Source of the DNA: Gammaproteobacteria bacterium
GTDB lineage: Bacteria > Pseudomonadota > Gammaproteobacteria > Ga0077554 > Ga007554
DNA length: 64,000 nt
Assembly (NCBI GenBank): GCA_021731145.1
Contig: JAKFXX010000032.1
Span: forward strand, 1-64,000
Direction: 5' to 3'
Shown: one piece after another, positions 57,267-64,000 of the stretch
How positions within the stretch are numbered: position 1 is the stretch's first letter
Layout of the letters: each line of letters opens with the position of its first letter
Position numbers and translations under genes: made by a program
The notes under the pieces: generated by a model
The model's input: only the letters and a program-made list of their open reading frames with translations
Database searches by the model: none
Told to the model about the DNA's origin: nothing

Positions 57267-57599
57267 TTACTCAAAGATCGGGGTCAGCTTCGCAAGCACC
57301 TCGTCCATGACAGACGTCGGTACGCTTTCCAGCTTGCGGGCGTGGAGTGAGCCGAGATCGAGGGCGCGAGGCTGGTCACATCGAACGACCTCCGTTGTGT
57401 TCGTTCCGCCCCCCATGAGCGGCACCGCAAAGCCTGCCGTGCGGGCGAAGTTTCCGCCGCTGGTGATCGGCAGCACTATCGGGGTTTTCGTCAGGCGGTT
57501 GAAGGCGGCTGGCGACACAACGAGGACGGGGCGCGTGCCTTGTTGCTCATGCCCGGAAGACGGATCAAGCGACACCAGGTAAATATCGCCGCGCTCCAT
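57267..57599 (-). CDS. MazF/PemK-family toxin (ChpB-like)
   Basis: The 110-residue endoribonuclease toxin has the family opening MERGDIYLVSLDPSSGHEQQ, the conserved GTRPVLVVSPAAFN, the strand TPIVLPITSGGNFARTAGF and CDQPRALDL. Such toxins cut mRNA at short motifs when the antitoxin is lost. The start overlaps the last base of the antitoxin stop (57599), the usual coupled arrangement. It appears intact. Confidence 0.9.
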   Translation of the reverse strand: MERGDIYLVSLDPSSGHEQQGTRPVLVVSPAAFNRLTKTPIVLPITSGGNFARTAGFAVPLMGGGTNTTEVVRCDQPRALDLGSLHARKLESVPTSVMDEVLAKLTPIFE

Positions 57600-57856
57600 T
57601 ACAGCAGTTCACTACCGACCGGCTTTGCATCGAGCCAGACACGATCTTCGGTGGACAGATCGGCCGAGGCATCACATTGAGCCAGCAGATCGTCCAGGCT
57701 GTAACGTGGGCGCGACTGCGGCTCGATCACCAGGCGGCCGCCATCGACGGCCACGCTGACCGTAGCGCCTGCCTGCAGGTGCAGCAGATCGAGGATGGCA
57801 GGCGGTACGGCCAGCATGACCGAGCCGCCGACCTTGCGGAGATTGGTTGTGTGCAT
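57599..57856 (-). CDS. AbrB/MazE-family antitoxin (ChpS-like)
   Basis: The 85-residue protein has an N-terminal swapped-hairpin DNA-binding domain (NLRKVGGSVMLAVPPAILDL and VSVAVDGGRLVIEPQ). An acidic toxin-binding tail follows (YSLDDLLAQCD, LSTEDRVWLD). It pairs with the downstream toxin. AGGGGG precedes the ATG, and an A/T-rich stretch with TATAAT at 57882-57877 is the likely -10. Autoregulation by binding this promoter is known for the family. Confidence 0.88.
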   Translation of the reverse strand: MHTTNLRKVGGSVMLAVPPAILDLLHLQAGATVSVAVDGGRLVIEPQSRPRYSLDDLLAQCDASADLSTEDRVWLDAKPVGSELL

Positions 57857-57984
57857 AATGCGTCCCCCTGCGGTTTAATTATATTAATGTATAACATATT
57901 CCGCCACGCCATGCAAGCTTATTCGAGACTTTCAATTAGCCCATACCTACACAGACTAAAAAAACAACATTGACAGCAAACGAA

Positions 57985-58013
57985 TTGAACAGTGTTTAAA
58001 TGCGGCTTATAGT
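57985..58013 (+). promoter_or_regulatory. Sigma-70-type promoter of the lipase gene
   Basis: TTGAAC (57985-57990), a 17-base spacer and TATAGT (58008-58013) repeat the promoter at 55759-55787. The predicted start near 58020 gives a leader of about 40 bases. Confidence 0.6.
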
Positions 58014-58058
58014 CGAAACCAATTTCACACACCACCCTCATAAAAGGATTTTTCCACC

Positions 58059-58973
58059 ATGATCAAAACCAGCCTGCTTGTCCGTGTTTTTGGTTTGTTG
58101 CTGTTATTCTCGCCACCCTTCGTTTTCGCGCTGCCATACAACAGTCTTTATGTCTTCGGTGACAGTCTTTCCGATAATGGCAATGCTTACATATTGACGG
58201 GAGGCGTGGTTCCGCCGAGTCCGCCGTATGCGCAACGTTTTTCCAACGGGCCGGTGGCGGTTGAAAATCTGGCTGCGGCGTTCGGAATCGGGCTTGCCCC
58301 TTCTGCACTGGGCGGCACGAACTATGCCGTTGGCGGCGCCACCACAGGTGCCGCGAGCTTTATTCCCCCTTTGAACGGCACAGGCATCAGTACCCAGATT
58401 GGGGCTTTCACGGCCGCATCGCCGGTGTTTGATCCGGCGCGGAGCCTGTTCGTTGTGTGGGGTGGGCCGAATGATTTTTTTCTCAATCCGACTGCCGCGT
58501 CGATTGATCCTGCGGTGACAAATTTGGCAAATGCCATTACGGCGTTGGCGGGGATGGGGGCCGAGCATATCCTGGTGCCGAACATGCCGGATCTGGGGAC
58601 GACACCGTTTGGCCTCTCTCTGGGCGCTCCCGATTCGGCTGGCTTGACGATGTTGAGCCTGGGTTTCAATCAGGGGCTGGCGCAGATGCTGGGGTCGCTG
58701 GATGCAGTGCTTGCGGCCGATATCATACCCTTCGATACCTTTTCCCTGCTAAGCGAGGTGCGGCTTAACTCCTCCGTATACGGCTTTGCGAATGTCAGCG
58801 AGCAATGCTTGGGCAATCCGGCATGCACAGATCCCGATACCTACCTGTTTTGGGATGGCGTGCATCCGACGGCGCGCGGCCATGCCATTCTTGGCGCAAG
58901 CTTTGCCGCAGCGGTGCCAGAGCCGTCGAGCGTTGCGCTTCTTCTGCTAGTGTTTAATTGCGTAAGTTCATGA
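58059..58973 (+). CDS. GDSL-type esterase/lipase, PEP-CTERM tail cut off by a MITE
   Basis: The secreted SGNH hydrolase has a signal peptide (VFGLLLLFSPPFVFA). The nucleophile lies in YVFGDSLSDNGNAY (Ser36), block III is VVWGGPNDFFLNP and the catalytic Asp-His in FWDGVHPTARGH. The C-terminus reads VPEPSSVALLLL, the start of a PEP-CTERM sorting signal, then switches to VFNCVSS and stops because MITE B has inserted. Without the element the frame would continue GLTGILMLRRRKETMAV (314 residues), a complete PEP-CTERM signal with hydrophobic stretch and basic cluster. The catalytic domain is intact, so the present 304-residue enzyme may be released instead of sorted. Confidence 0.88.
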   Translation: MIKTSLLVRVFGLLLLFSPPFVFALPYNSLYVFGDSLSDNGNAYILTGGVVPPSPPYAQRFSNGPVAVENLAAAFGIGLAPSALGGTNYAVGGATTGAASFIPPLNGTGISTQIGAFTAASPVFDPARSLFVVWGGPNDFFLNPTAASIDPAVTNLANAITALAGMGAEHILVPNMPDLGTTPFGLSLGAPDSAGLTMLSLGFNQGLAQMLGSLDAVLAADIIPFDTFSLLSEVRLNSSVYGFANVSEQCLGNPACTDPDTYLFWDGVHPTARGHAILGASFAAAVPEPSSVALLLLVFNCVSS

Positions 58974-59043
58974 TATATGAAAGTTGTTAAAAATCAATTG
59001 CATGACCTAGAATATAATATCGCCAATTAATGCAATTAAACAC
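58950..59043. mobile_element. MITE B (CTAG target, perfect 12-bp inverted ends)
   Basis: GTGTTTAATTGC and GCAATTAAACAC are perfect inverted ends of a 94-base element lying between two CTAG words (58947-58950, 59043-59046), with TA duplicated. Its core (ATATGAAAGTTGTTA to AATATAATATCGCCAA) is about 84% identical to MITE C at 62372. There is no coding capacity. Element plus TA is 96 bases, in phase. Confidence 0.88.
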
Positions 59044-59046
59044 TAG

Positions 59047-59099
59047 GTTTGACCGGGATACTCATGCTGCGGCGTCGGAAGGAGACGATGGCTGTGTAG
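59047..59099 (+). other. Stranded 3' end of the PEP-CTERM lipase gene
   Basis: After the right end of MITE B, the lipase frame (using the duplicated CTAG) resumes as GLTGILMLRRRKETMAV and TAG at 59097-59099. It is no longer translated with the enzyme. The rest of the gap to 59284 carries no gene, only a partial GGTTGGGCT repeat word near 59124. Confidence 0.8.
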
Positions 59100-59284
59100 A
59101 TTTGTGTTGCGCTCACAAGCACGGTTGGGCTAAACGAAATGAGTTTATGGCGCTGACGGCATGGTAAAACGCGCCCCCTTGCATACGCCTTTTTTTCAAC
59201 CTATAGTTTAACGGCGGGGGCACGGCAACAGGTAAGTTGTCCCTTGCGCATAGTCACACTTGCTGCTTGATAAAGGAGGTCACC

Positions 59285-59977
59285 ATGAAACACCAAGGGA
59301 TGCTGCACAAAAGAATCGCTTCAGGCATTTTTGCCGCAACCGTTGCACTGGGGGTTTGTTATTCCGCCCAGGCCGCCGAATTCACTTTCGACAGCACCTT
59401 CGTTCAAAGCGGCACCACCGCGGCCGTCACGTTTCCGCTCCAGCTCTCCAACGTGCAGCAGAACCAAATCACCGCATATTCGATCCAGAGAAGGCCTCAA
59501 GGCTCCACCGTGTGGACCGACGTGACGCAATTGAACTGCGGCGTATCATCATCGTACTCAATGGCATCAAGCTTTATCGCCAGCTCAAGCGGCGTCAACG
59601 GCAATTTTGTCGCCACCTGCGGCCCCGGCGTCAATGCAGGCGATGTGGCGCGATTGTCGGTCACCGTCAATCCGCAACAACCGCTGATATTGGTCGCGGG
59701 TCCTCGCATATTGGCATCGAACAGCACCACCAAGCTGGTCTGGTTGCACAGCGGAGGTTTTTTTCAATGCCAACCGTTTACGCTTAACAACCAACACCCC
59801 GTCTGGAATCCAGGCAACTTTGCTTTGACAAGCCAGCTTTCGACATCGACACAGGGTGACATCAGCCTGGTCGCATCGTCTTCGCCTAAGACCGTGTCTT
59901 TCGCCCTGCAATGTATCCCATCCACCTTCGGGTTCAACATACCTCCCGTGGCCGTAGTGAACGTGACGGTAAACTAA
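59285..59977 (+). CDS. Secreted protein of unknown function
   Basis: The 230-residue protein has a Sec signal peptide (SGIFAATVALGVCYSAQAAE). The mature part is rich in Ser/Thr/Val and looks all-beta, with repeated strand patterns (AAVTFPLQLSN, ARLSVTVNPQQPLILVAGP, PVAVVNVTVN) and four cysteines. The gene start is clear: AAAGGAGG lies seven bases before ATG 59285. No family is recognised. It has no PEP-CTERM tail or lipobox. Confidence 0.6.
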   Translation: MKHQGMLHKRIASGIFAATVALGVCYSAQAAEFTFDSTFVQSGTTAAVTFPLQLSNVQQNQITAYSIQRRPQGSTVWTDVTQLNCGVSSSYSMASSFIASSSGVNGNFVATCGPGVNAGDVARLSVTVNPQQPLILVAGPRILASNSTTKLVWLHSGGFFQCQPFTLNNQHPVWNPGNFALTSQLSTSTQGDISLVASSSPKTVSFALQCIPSTFGFNIPPVAVVNVTVN

Positions 59978-60137
59978 TTCACGCCAGACAAAACCGGGCG
60001 CAGGCTCAATGCAGTGTGTGCTATGCACACCCTGCATTTACATTAACCTGACACCATCTCCGACACTCCCCTTTTTTATAGCTCCCCTTTTGGTTATGCT
60101 TTGTGCGACTCCCGTCAGACCACCAGGTAAATCTCCT

Positions 60138-61145
60138 TTGAACATAGAGCAAAATAGCCGCATCGCTGCCTGGACTGCCGTCGCACTCTTGTTGTTTATA
60201 GCGCTCAACAACCACCTTCTTCCGGCGCTGCTGGCGGGATTGCTTGTCTATGAACTGGTTCACCTGCTCGCTCCGCGCATCCGGTTAAAACAGTTGCAAG
60301 GCGGCAAGGCAAAGATCGCGGTGATTGCCCTGATTGCCGCGTTAATTGTTGGTGGTCTAACGGCGTTGATCGTTGGGGCGACGGTGTTCTTTCGCAGCGA
60401 TGCCGAAAACATTCCCATGCTTCTACAAAAAATGGCCGAGATTCTGGAAAGTTCCAGAGCCATGTTGCCGATCTCACTGGTGCAATATCTGCCAACCGAT
60501 GTGGACGCGCTTAAAGATACCGTTGTTCACTGGCTGAAGGAGCATGCCGGCGAGCTGCAAACAGCAGGAAAGGAGACGGGGCGCATGGCTGCGCACATTC
60601 TGATCGGCATGGTCATCGGCGCGATGATTTCGCTCAGGGAAGTGACAGAGGACCACAGACATGGGCCGCTTGCATCCGCGCTCATCGAACGCGCGTCGCG
60701 CCTTGGCGCTTCCTTCCGCAGGGTGGTTTTCGCCCAGGTGAGAATTGCCGCGCTCAATGCCACTTTTACCGGGATTTATCTGGCGGTTATCCTGCCTTTG
60801 GCGGGCGTTGATTTGCCGCTGGTCAAAACGATGATAGCGCTCACCTTCCTGCTCGGGCTGCTGCCTGTGATCGGGAATCTGCTGTCGAACACCATCATTG
60901 TCATCGTAAGCCTGAGCCTATCGGTTAATGTTGCTCTCGGCTCTTTGGTATTCCTGATTGTGATCCATAAGCTGGAATATTTCCTTAACGCGCGCATCGT
61001 CGGAACGCAGATACGGGCATCCGCCTGGGAATTACTGCTGGCGATGCTGGTAATGGAATCCATCTTCGGATTAATAGGCGTGGTGGCCGCGCCCATTTAC
61101 TATGCCTATATCAAGGACGAACTGTCGGCGAGAAAGCTGATTTAG
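60138..61145 (+). CDS. AI-2E transporter family (PerM/YdiK-like) membrane protein
   Basis: The inner-membrane protein of about 335 residues has seven or eight hydrophobic segments (AAWTAVALLLFIALNNHLLP, IALIAALIVGGLTALIVGA, ILIGMVIGAMISLRE). The C-terminal family block has MIALTFLLGLLPVIGNLLS and HKLEYFLNARIVGTQI, as in AI-2E/PerM proteins. Most members export unknown substrates; the autoinducer link holds for only a few. The start is uncertain. TTG 60138 begins the family-like sequence; ATGs at 60096 and 60009 extend it. No ribosome site is decisive. Confidence 0.75.
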   Translation: MNIEQNSRIAAWTAVALLLFIALNNHLLPALLAGLLVYELVHLLAPRIRLKQLQGGKAKIAVIALIAALIVGGLTALIVGATVFFRSDAENIPMLLQKMAEILESSRAMLPISLVQYLPTDVDALKDTVVHWLKEHAGELQTAGKETGRMAAHILIGMVIGAMISLREVTEDHRHGPLASALIERASRLGASFRRVVFAQVRIAALNATFTGIYLAVILPLAGVDLPLVKTMIALTFLLGLLPVIGNLLSNTIIVIVSLSLSVNVALGSLVFLIVIHKLEYFLNARIVGTQIRASAWELLLAMLVMESIFGLIGVVAAPIYYAYIKDELSARKLI

Positions 61146-61191
61146 CTTGCGCAAGATTCATGAAACCCAGATTGTCCATTAGCATACAACG

Positions 61192-61325
61192 CCGTTCATG
61201 GTGAATTTATCGAGCCATGAACGGCCCTTCGACAGTGTGTGGCGTGTAGGTTGGGTCTCGGCAACTGCTCCATGCGTTGCCCTACCTCCTGCATCCATGC
61301 AGTCGAAGCGAAGCGGACCCAACAT
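61192..61325. repeat. Composite repeat: palindrome relic plus REP-like hairpin with a 48-base insert (R5)
   Basis: 61192-61235 is a degraded copy of the repeat at 2688-2746. It is followed by TAGGTTGGGTC ... AAGCGAAGCGGACCCAAC, the same hairpin as 33970-33996, but with 48 bases inserted at 61258-61305. The insert (GGCAACTGCTCCATGCGTTG to TGCATCCATGCAGTCG) matches the hairpin repeat within pabB at 40342-40387. Confidence 0.75.
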
Positions 61326-61333
61326 TGCACTGC

Positions 61334-62326
61334 TCAAGCCCCGCGCTGCCGCAGCTTCTTCTCCCATTCCAGCGATGTCTTGACGATGACATCCAAATCA
61401 TCATATTGAGGCTGCCAGCCCAGCACTTCGCGGACGCGTTCCGCCTTGGCCACGAGCATCGGCGGGTCGCCGGCACGGCGGGGCATCTCGTGGATGGTCA
61501 ATGGCTGGCCGTGGATGCGCTGCACAGTGTCGAGCACTTCGCGCACGCTGTAGCCGTGACCATAGCCGCAATTAAGGGTAGTGGATGTGCCGCCGTTACG
61601 CAGGTAGTCGAGGGCCTTGAGGTGGGCGGAGGCGAGGTCTTCGACGTGAATGTAATCGCGCACGCCAGTGCCGTCCGGCGTGGGGTAGTCAGTGCCGAAG
61701 ATTGAGACTGAGGGACGTTTACCCACAGCGGCTTCGCAGGCGACCTTGACCAGCAGGGTGGCGTCGCGGGTGGACTGGCCGATGCGGCCTTGCGGATCGG
61801 AACCGGCGACATTGAAGTAACGCAGTACTACATGGCGCAGATCGCTTGCGGCGCTGAGGTCACGCAGCATCCATTCGCTCATCAGTTTCGAGGTGCCATA
61901 GGCGTTGATGGGTGCATTGGGGCTGTCTTCACTGGCGAGGGGACCGTCCGGGATGCCGTACACGGCGGCGGTGGAAGAAAAGATGAAGTGTTTGACGCCT
62001 GCCTCGGCGCAGCATTGCAGCAGATTGCGCGTGCTACAGGTGTTGTTGCCATAGTACTTCAGGGGATTGCTGACTGATTCGGGCACGACGGTGTGCGCCG
62101 CAAAGTGGAGCACGGAGTCGATGTCATGTTCATGCAGCAGGTGTGAAACCAGTGCGTAGTCACCGGTGTCGCCGACGACGAGTTCACCGTGCAACACGGC
62201 ATCGGCAAAGCCACTGTAAAGATTGTCCAGCACGATGACGCGCTCGCCGGCCTCGCCCAGTTGACGCGTCACGTGGCTGCCTATATAACCCGCGCCGCCG
62301 GTGACCAATATGCCTTTTTGTGCCAT
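61334..62326 (-). CDS. galE: UDP-glucose 4-epimerase
   Basis: GalE interconverts UDP-glucose and UDP-galactose. The 330-residue extended SDR protein has the NAD loop ILVTGGAGYIGSHVTRQLGE, the catalytic Ser region FIFSSTAAVYG, the Tyr-Lys pair in NAYGTSKLMSEWML, and GTGVRDYIHVEDLASAHLKA, diagnostic of GalE. It stands alone between repeats and may serve surface polysaccharide synthesis with the dehydratase at 32011. Confidence 0.93.
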   Translation of the reverse strand: MAQKGILVTGGAGYIGSHVTRQLGEAGERVIVLDNLYSGFADAVLHGELVVGDTGDYALVSHLLHEHDIDSVLHFAAHTVVPESVSNPLKYYGNNTCSTRNLLQCCAEAGVKHFIFSSTAAVYGIPDGPLASEDSPNAPINAYGTSKLMSEWMLRDLSAASDLRHVVLRYFNVAGSDPQGRIGQSTRDATLLVKVACEAAVGKRPSVSIFGTDYPTPDGTGVRDYIHVEDLASAHLKALDYLRNGGTSTTLNCGYGHGYSVREVLDTVQRIHGQPLTIHEMPRRAGDPPMLVAKAERVREVLGWQPQYDDLDVIVKTSLEWEKKLRQRGA

Positions 62327-62371
62327 ATAAAATGATCCTTTGCTGTTTTGTGTTCGATTGACAGGCTGTTA

Positions 62372-62451
62372 GCGCTTGACGCCCAATCTAATGCTATATG
62401 AATGTTGTTACAAATCAACTGAATGGCCGATAATATAATGTCGCCAAGCGC
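62372..62451. mobile_element. MITE C (TA duplication, provides the stop codon of the Lon-like gene)
   Basis: The 80-base element GCGCTTGACG ... CGCCAAGCGC lies between TTAG (62369-62372) and CTAG (62451-62454). Its core ATATGAATGTTGTTAC to AATATAATGTCGCCAA is about 84% identical to MITE B, yet its inverted ends differ from those of B. The TAG stop of the neighbouring protease gene is formed at its right junction. Confidence 0.8.
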
Positions 62452-64000
62452 TAGATCGAATCTGCCCCTTTTTTCGCCAAGGCGCGCAGGCGCTCACCCA
62501 TCTTCTGAAGCCGCTCCAGCACTGCCGCGTTAACGGTGCCTTCGGGATAGCTGCCATCGGCCTGCAATTCTCCTGAAGGGAGCCCGGTGAGGATCTGCAA
62601 TGCCTCGTCCACGGTGGAAACGGCGTAGATATAAAATCGTCCATCGGCCACGGCCTTGACTACCTCCTCCTTGAGCATGAGATGCTGGACGTTGCGTCGG
62701 GGGATGATGACGCCTTGCGTCCCGGTCATACCCAGGGCCTTGCACACGGCGTAAAAGCCTTCGATTTTTTCATTGGCCCCGCCAATGGCCTGAATCTCGC
62801 CGCGCTGGTTAATGGAGCCGGTGATGGCGATATCCTGGCGGATCGGGACGTCGGCGAGGGCGGACAGCAGGACGATCAGTTCCGCCGCAGAAGCGCTATC
62901 GCCTTCGACTTCGCCATAACTCTGCTCGAAACCGAGACTGGCGGAGAGCGAGAGCGGGATGTCGCGGGCATAACGCCCCCCCAGGAAGCCGGACAGGATA
63001 AGCACGCCCTTGCTGTGGGTTTTGCCGCTCAGCTTGGCTTCACGCTCGATATTGACAACCCCCTCCTCGCCCAGAAAGACACGCGCGGTGATACGCGCGG
63101 GCCGGCCAAACGCGAAACCTCCCAAATCGTACACGGACAGGCCGTTGATTTGCCCCACCACGGCCCCGGTGACATCCACCATCAGCGTCCCTTCGGTGAT
63201 GAGCTCGTGGATGCGCTCCTCCAGGAGGTTGGAACGGTAGATCCACTCCTCTATGGCCTTTTGCACATGCGCTCTTGAGACCAACGCTTTGCCGTCCCGC
63301 TGAGTCCAGTAGCCGGATTCGCGGATGAGATCGGAGAGGTCGCTGAAGCGTAGCGAGAGTTTCTTCTGGTGGTCCACCCAGCGTGATGCCTGCTCCAGCA
63401 CGGCGGCGCAGGCATCACGGTCAAAGTGGGGCAGCCCTTCATCCTTGCACAGCCGGGCGATGAAACGGCTGTATTGGAGAGGAGTATCATCCTTGCGGTT
63501 TTGTTGAACGTCAAAGTCCGCCTTTACTTTGAAGATGCCAGGGAATTCCTCGTCATAGGCCTGGAGCAGGTAATAAAGGTATGGGCTGCCCACCATTATC
63601 ACCCGCAGGCTGATGGGGATGACCTCGGGCTTGATGCCGGCGGAAGCGATGAATCCGTAGGTTTCCGCGATGTCCTCGATTTTCACCTCGCGCATTTTGA
63701 TGATGCGCTTCAGAGCGTCCCAAGCAAAGGGGCTGCGCAACACATCCAGCACATTGACGAGCAGATAGCCCCCATTGGCTTGCAGGATGGAGCCGGCCTT
63801 GATCATGGTAAAGTCAGTGTACAGAAACCCCAGATGGGCCTTTTTTTCGATGCGCCCCACCAGGTTGTTGTAGGTCGGGTTGCTTTCCTCGATGAGGGGA
63901 GCACCCTGCCTGCCGCTGTTATCCACGACCACATTCACCGCATAGCGGATCATGGGCCGGCGGACGGGTTCCTCGGCCATGCCTGGCGGTTGGAGAGGGG
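62451..64000 (-). CDS. Lon-family (LonB-type) ATP-dependent protease, C-terminal part
   Basis: The gene runs in from the right edge; at least 509 residues are visible and the N-terminal part is missing. The visible AAA+ region includes ILQANGGYLLVNVLDVLRSP (Walker B-like) and sensor-type helices. The C-terminal S16 protease domain has the catalytic Ser in EVEGDSASAAELIVLLSALA and the Lys in IGGANEKIEGFYAVCKALG. This matches the soluble Lon-like proteases of proteobacteria (about 800 residues), not classical Lon. The TAG stop at 62453-62451 is contributed by MITE C; without the element the frame would end at the same place with TAA. Confidence 0.85.
   Translation of the reverse strand, partial: PLQPPGMAEEPVRRPMIRYAVNVVVDNSGRQGAPLIEESNPTYNNLVGRIEKKAHLGFLYTDFTMIKAGSILQANGGYLLVNVLDVLRSPFAWDALKRIIKMREVKIEDIAETYGFIASAGIKPEVIPISLRVIMVGSPYLYYLLQAYDEEFPGIFKVKADFDVQQNRKDDTPLQYSRFIARLCKDEGLPHFDRDACAAVLEQASRWVDHQKKLSLRFSDLSDLIRESGYWTQRDGKALVSRAHVQKAIEEWIYRSNLLEERIHELITEGTLMVDVTGAVVGQINGLSVYDLGGFAFGRPARITARVFLGEEGVVNIEREAKLSGKTHSKGVLILSGFLGGRYARDIPLSLSASLGFEQSYGEVEGDSASAAELIVLLSALADVPIRQDIAITGSINQRGEIQAIGGANEKIEGFYAVCKALGMTGTQGVIIPRRNVQHLMLKEEVVKAVADGRFYIYAVSTVDEALQILTGLPSGELQADGSYPEGTVNAAVLERLQKMGERLRALAKKGADSI

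Noticed and set aside
57877-57900. Clear operator palindrome for the ChpBS-type pair
   Set aside because: The region is A/T-rich with a TATAAT but I could not define a convincing symmetric operator or a -35 hexamer.

Overview
The window looks like chromosomal DNA from a moderately GC-rich gammaproteobacterium. The evidence is gene order and family type: the yceD-rpmF-plsX-fabHDG-acpP-fabF-pab-mltG cluster, lptFG divergent from pepA-holC-valS, cysM-exonuclease-rlmD, msrPQ, cytochrome c4, a PEP-CTERM protein and an FNR-type operator. I cannot name the genus. Most of the window is housekeeping sequence, peppered with small repeats that have invaded or remodelled genes.

Layout. 1-4 kb: methyltransferase, acylphosphatase, aspartase, secreted beta-propeller. 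4-10.5 kb: msrPQ split by a 162-bp palindromic element, a composite island with a GGDEF-EAL gene and RHS/IS4 debris, cytochrome c4, small accessory genes. 10.5-18.6 kb: lptFG, pepA, holC and an unusual extended valS. 18.7-26 kb: prfC, half a tRNA with ISAs1 debris, Hsp20 and a lactate-dehydrogenase-like gene around one FNR box, rlmD, cysM. 26-32 kb: TonB receptor, solute-binding protein and a frameshifted hybrid histidine kinase. 32-47.8 kb: a long leftward block covering nucleotide-sugar dehydratase, hydroxyacid dehydrogenase, queG, nagZ, mltG, pabC, pabB, a broken toxin-antitoxin pair, the fatty-acid cluster, rpmF and yceD. 48-55.6 kb: two-subunit pyruvate carboxylase, maf, mtgA, hrpB. 55.6-64 kb: accessory genes with many repeats, a ChpBS-type toxin-antitoxin pair, a PEP-CTERM lipase, galE and a Lon-family protease running off the end.

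The most unusual content is the set of small mobile repeats. (1) Three short non-autonomous elements sit at TA within CTAG or TTAG. One splits a ParE toxin gene and one cuts off the PEP-CTERM sorting tail of a lipase; in both cases removing the element restores a textbook protein. The third forms the stop codon of the Lon-like gene. (2) A family of short hairpin repeats is read in frame inside valS (twice) and pabB, and supplies the C-terminus and stop codon of fabF. Another copy sits inside a repeat near galE whose unoccupied version lies at 33970. (3) Larger palindromic and REP-like repeats occur between genes. All of this comes from reading the sequence; no database search was run.
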